Shown here piece after piece: positions 61,778 through 64,000 of a stretch of 64,000 nucleotides of DNA; position 1 is the first letter of the stretch; every line of letters starts with the position of its first letter. Under the pieces are notes generated by a model. It was not told the origin of the DNA, ran no database searches, and worked only from the letters and a program-made list of their open reading frames with translations. The translations under genes were made by a program, and so were the position numbers. This stretch comes from an uncultured Oscillospiraceae bacterium (GTDB lineage Bacteria; Bacillota; Clostridia; Oscillospirales; Acutalibacteraceae): contig UQAZ01000005.1 in NCBI GenBank assembly GCA_900539165.1, positions 1 through 64,000 of the forward strand, in the 5' to 3' direction.

Positions 61778-62686
61778 ATGAAGAATTTTTTGAGTCTCTT
61801 ATCAACAACACCTGACGAAATATCGGAGCTTTTGAATCTTGCCGACCAGCTTAAATATGAAAATAAGCACGGCATATCTCATAAAAGACTTGAGGGACAG
61901 ACACTCGGTATGATATTTCAAAAATCGTCAACCAGAACAAGAGTTTCGTTTGAAACGGGTATGTATCAGCTTGGCGGTCAGGCACTCTTTTTGTCAAACC
62001 GTGATTTGCAAATAGGCCGTGGTGAGCCGATACAGGACACCGCAAGAGTTCTCTCACGTTATATCGACGGTATTATGATAAGAACTTTTGAGCAATCCGA
62101 GGTTGAGGCTCTTGCCGAATTTGGCTCGATTCCGATTATTAACGGACTTACCGATTTTTGTCATCCGTGCCAGGTGCTTGCGGATTTAATGACGGTGCGT
62201 GAGCATAAGGGACATCTTGACGGGCTTAAAATGTGCTACATAGGCGACGGTAATAATATGGCAAATTCCCTTATCGTGGGCGGACTTAAAACAGGTATGA
62301 AGGTTTCTGTCGCTTGCCCCGAGGGGTATCAACCCGATAATGCCGTGCTTAATTTTGCAAAGGATAATAATGACTTTTCACTCTTCACAGAGCCGTTGGA
62401 GGCTGCAAGCGGTGCGGATGTTATCTTCACGGATGTTTGGGCGTCAATGGGTCAGGAGGGCGAAGCACAGCAGCGTAAAGCCGTGTTTGGCGGAAAGTAT
62501 CAGATAAATAATGAATTGCTTTCGGCTGCAAACAGCGGTTGTATGGTACAGCATTGTCTGCCTGCTCACCGTGGCGAGGAGATTACGGCAGAAGTTTTTG
62601 AAGCACACGCCGATGAAATATTTGACGAGGCAGAAAATCGTCTCCACGCTCAAAAAGCCGTAATGGTTTCTCTTATGGAAAAATAA
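61778..62686 (+). CDS. argF: Ornithine carbamoyltransferase
   Basis: A 302-residue anabolic OTCase. Carbamoyl-phosphate motif STRTR at 51-55, HPCQ at 129-132 and ornithine-loop HCLPAHRGEE near 263-272 are present. The last gene of the operon; unlike its neighbours it has no strong Shine-Dalgarno site and is preceded by a structured 69-nt spacer. Confidence 0.96.
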   Translation: MKNFLSLLSTTPDEISELLNLADQLKYENKHGISHKRLEGQTLGMIFQKSSTRTRVSFETGMYQLGGQALFLSNRDLQIGRGEPIQDTARVLSRYIDGIMIRTFEQSEVEALAEFGSIPIINGLTDFCHPCQVLADLMTVREHKGHLDGLKMCYIGDGNNMANSLIVGGLKTGMKVSVACPEGYQPDNAVLNFAKDNNDFSLFTEPLEAASGADVIFTDVWASMGQEGEAQQRKAVFGGKYQINNELLSAANSGCMVQHCLPAHRGEEITAEVFEAHADEIFDEAENRLHAQKAVMVSLMEK

Positions 62687-62790
62687 TCTGCGCTTTGGTT
62701 GTGGCTGTAATTTTCATATGCGATTGTTGCAGCCTTGCCAAACCGACATTACATATGCTTTAACGGTGTTGAAAATTATAAAAAATAAAA

Positions 62791-62827
62791 AGCCGAGGGT
62801 CTTAAATTTTAAGACTTTCGGCTCTTT
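62791..62827. terminator. Bidirectional terminator of argF and the tRNA site
   Basis: AGCCGAGGGTCTTAAA and TAAGACTTTCGGCT pair with one mismatch; T run on each strand. Confidence 0.85.
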
Positions 62828-62836
62828 TCAAAGATT

Positions 62837-62880
62837 TGGCACCCCCTGCGAGAATCGAACTCACAACTAACCCTCAGGAG
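62837..62880 (-). repeat. 3' fragment of tRNA-Arg(CCU), an attachment-site scar
   Basis: On the minus strand this 44-nt stretch runs from an anticodon loop CTCCTGA through GGG, variable loop, T-arm GTGAG-TTCGATT-CTCGC, and acceptor strand AGGGGGT to an encoded GCCA end. It parallels the 3' half of E. coli argW (tRNA-Arg CCU), a well-known integration target. The 5' half is missing: upstream sequence does not form D-arm or acceptor partner. Confidence 0.75.
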
Positions 62881-62982
62881 AAGCCCTCGAAGGGCATTTT
62901 TGACTCCCTTGAAATCCCTGAAAGGCCTTGATTTTACTGGCTTTTCCGAGCATTTACTGTTAATCAAATCTCGTCTGAAATC

Positions 62983-63040
62983 TGCTAATATTTCTATGTT
63001 TTTTGCCCTCATTTTAGCAAGATATTAGCACCTGCTAATA
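62983..63040. repeat. Short repeats resembling recombinase arm sites
   Basis: TGCTAATA at 62983-62990 and 63033-63040, and TTAGCA at 63014-63019 and 63025-63030, give four copies of one hexamer in both orientations within 58 bp beside the att scar, like arm-binding sites of tyrosine integrases or Xis. Confidence 0.4.
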
Positions 63041-63178
63041 AATACGGGAAACATCATACAGTTAATATGATGCTCATAAATCACCGAATTTACACTCACA
63101 GCTTGCGTGCCCTCTTATAGGAATACATTTATTCGTATTCTAATATTATAATGGATTTTGACCATTTTTACAACATTT

Positions 63179-63412
63179 TCAGTAACAGCAAAAGGCAACC
63201 CCTTTCGGATTGCCTTCTCCTTTTGAAAGCAGGGCGGCAATGGAAAGCATTAACTTGCTTTTTCCATTGCCCGGATCGCCCTGCAACAGCGTAACCTTGC
63301 CGAACGAAATATACGGATACCACAGCCATTTCACTTTCCTCGGCTCAATCTCACTTGCCTTGATAACTTCAAGAGGCACAGTTACATTCATTTCATTTTC
63401 CATTTGCTTCAT
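63179..63412 (-). pseudogene. Truncated RepA-like AAA ATPase
   Basis: A 77-residue product. Residues 15-50 match the start of RepA/DnaB-like helicases of plasmids and phages (WLWYPYISFGKVTLLQGDPG, then NGKSKL as Walker A near 42-50), normally followed by about 250 more residues. Here the frame ends after SKGEGNPKGVAFCCY, and that tail is encoded by a terminator-like hairpin, so a deletion fused the gene to a terminator. AAAGGAG lies 11 nt before the ATG. Confidence 0.65.
63189..63214 (-). terminator. Terminator-like hairpin inside the truncated ATPase frame
   Basis: GGCAATCC and GGGGTTGCC pair around GAAA and are followed on the minus strand by TTTTGC. Confidence 0.55.
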
Positions 63413-63599
63413 TGTTCTTCGTTCTCCTTTCCGCCTGAAAACAAAAAAACCACAGGGAAGATACTCAGAGCCTTGTTTCTGTCATTTCTCGGGGCGAAAA
63501 TTGGGCAAAATTGCCTTTCTAAGCCTTTCAAAAAATCACACAAGGTATTTGTACTAACCTGTGGTTATGTATGAAATTGTAGGGTTTGGGGTAACAAAA

Positions 63600-63626
63600 A
63601 ACACCGTATTTCTACGATGTTTTTCG
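63600..63626. terminator. Terminator
   Basis: AACACCGTA and TACGATGTT pair with one mismatch around a 4-nt loop; T runs on both strands. It would end the minus-strand carboxypeptidase gene. The remaining sequence 63413-63709 contains no recognisable gene. Confidence 0.65.
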
Positions 63627-63709
63627 TACTTCAACTATTGTTGTTTCACCAAACTAACCTTTATCTTGTCCACGACACTTTAACGCTTTAATTAAAAGAT
63701 ATTTCGACA

Positions 63710-64000
63710 TCATTTAATAATTGTATTTATAGCGGACTGCACTGCTTTATATCTTCCTTCATCTGATAATGATGCCAAGCAGGTAATCAAATATTCCTTG
63801 CCATCTTTTTTATAAAGAACAACAATATTATAGGAAGATGCCATAGTTCCTGTTTTTATTCCTTTTACATTTTCATTATAGTACGGTGACTTTTTATCTA
63901 AAAACTTATTGGTATTTTTCCAAGTAAATTCGCCTTGTGGAGTTTGAATTGAGAAAGTGCTTTTCCCTACACATTCTTTAACAAAATCATAATTATAAAG
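63710..64000 (-). CDS. D-alanyl-D-alanine carboxypeptidase, C-terminal part (runs off window)
   Basis: The frame is open from the right edge for 96 residues. GIKTGTMASS contains the KTG box of serine-type (S11, PBP5-like) carboxypeptidases, followed by the usual strand pattern NIVVLYKKDGKEYLITCL and a C-terminal helix. The SxxK and SxN motifs would lie outside the window. It trims the terminal D-Ala of peptidoglycan, or is a related beta-lactamase-fold protein. Only this part is visible. Confidence 0.75.
   Translation of the reverse strand, partial: LYNYDFVKECVGKSTFSIQTPQGEFTWKNTNKFLDKKSPYYNENVKGIKTGTMASSYNIVVLYKKDGKEYLITCLASLSDEGRYKAVQSAINTIIK

Larger units (their letters stand above)
62687..63178. 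other. Junction between arginine operon and integrated element
   Basis: No gene is seen in these 492 nt. In order it holds the argF terminator, a tRNA-Arg 3' fragment, an imperfect repeat CCCTTGAAA/CCCTGAAA (62907-62922), four TTAGCA-type words (62983-63040), and then plain A+T-rich sequence. Confidence 0.6.

Noticed and set aside
62837..62900. A functional tRNA gene
   Set aside because: Only the 3' half is present; no 5' acceptor strand or D-arm can be found on the upstream side.
1..64000. CRISPR array
   Set aside because: No evenly spaced direct repeats of CRISPR length were seen anywhere.

Overview
The window looks like chromosome from a spore-forming, anaerobic, Gram-positive gut Clostridium relative (Oscillospirales/Ruminococcaceae-like). 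The evidence is moderately low G+C, strong AGGAGG-type ribosome binding sites, a SpoIIE-type phosphatase, an alpha/beta SASP remnant, oxygen-sensitive glycyl-radical ribonucleotide reductase (NrdD/NrdG), ABC-F and CHAP proteins, and a glycan-degrading set (sialidase, GH36-like, GH2). I do not name a species.

Layout. 0.3-4.1 kb: truncated SASP, zinc alcohol dehydrogenase, anchored sialidase, nrdG. 4.2-9.5 kb: GtrA-like protein, a histidine kinase/response regulator pair, and divergent nrdD behind a near-consensus NrdR box; a perfect 19-bp palindrome lies between the divergent units. 9.8-11.8 kb: an A+T-rich cassette of three unknown membrane proteins bounded by 17-bp inverted repeats, followed by an internally deleted glycosyltransferase. 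12.3-18.8 kb: secreted five-repeat M14 carboxypeptidase, then TSCPD protein, GH36-like glycosidase, signal peptidase. 18.9-24.0 kb: infC-rpmI-rplT (infC apparently starting at AUC), then a run headed by a probably leaderless methyltransferase (trmN6-like, rsmI, radical SAM, mscL with zinc ribbon, tatD). 24-31.8 kb: SIS protein, SpoIIE-like phosphatase, asymmetric ABC-F ATPase, XRE regulator, CHAP amidase, and a P1B-ATPase-like membrane protein that has lost its actuator and catalytic domains. 31.8-39.9 kb: malic enzyme, Ldh2 dehydrogenase, glycerol kinase, ACP, aroE-aroK, polysaccharide export permease, two tiny proteins, M23 peptidase. 39.9-50.6 kb (minus strand): mfd, pth, CorC, radical SAM/SPASM protein, beta-galactosidase, sugar transferase. 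50.8-54.4 kb: lipoprotein and secA.

54.6-62.7 kb is a complete arginine operon, argG-argH-argC-argJ-argB-argD-argF, taking glutamate (recycled acetyl cycle, since ArgJ is present) to arginine. It has ArgR-like palindromes at the promoter and a possible pseudoknot in front of argF. Immediately beyond, the chromosome ends at a 44-nt 3' fragment of tRNA-Arg(CCU), the hallmark of an integration site. To its right are recombinase-arm-like repeats, a truncated RepA-like ATPase ending in a terminator scar, and the C-terminal part of a D-Ala-D-Ala carboxypeptidase running off the window.

The most unusual items are the engine-less P1B-ATPase-like protein, the inverted-repeat cassette, the tRNA-Arg att scar, the argF pseudoknot, the infC AUC start, and several small broken genes too short for normal ORF calling.
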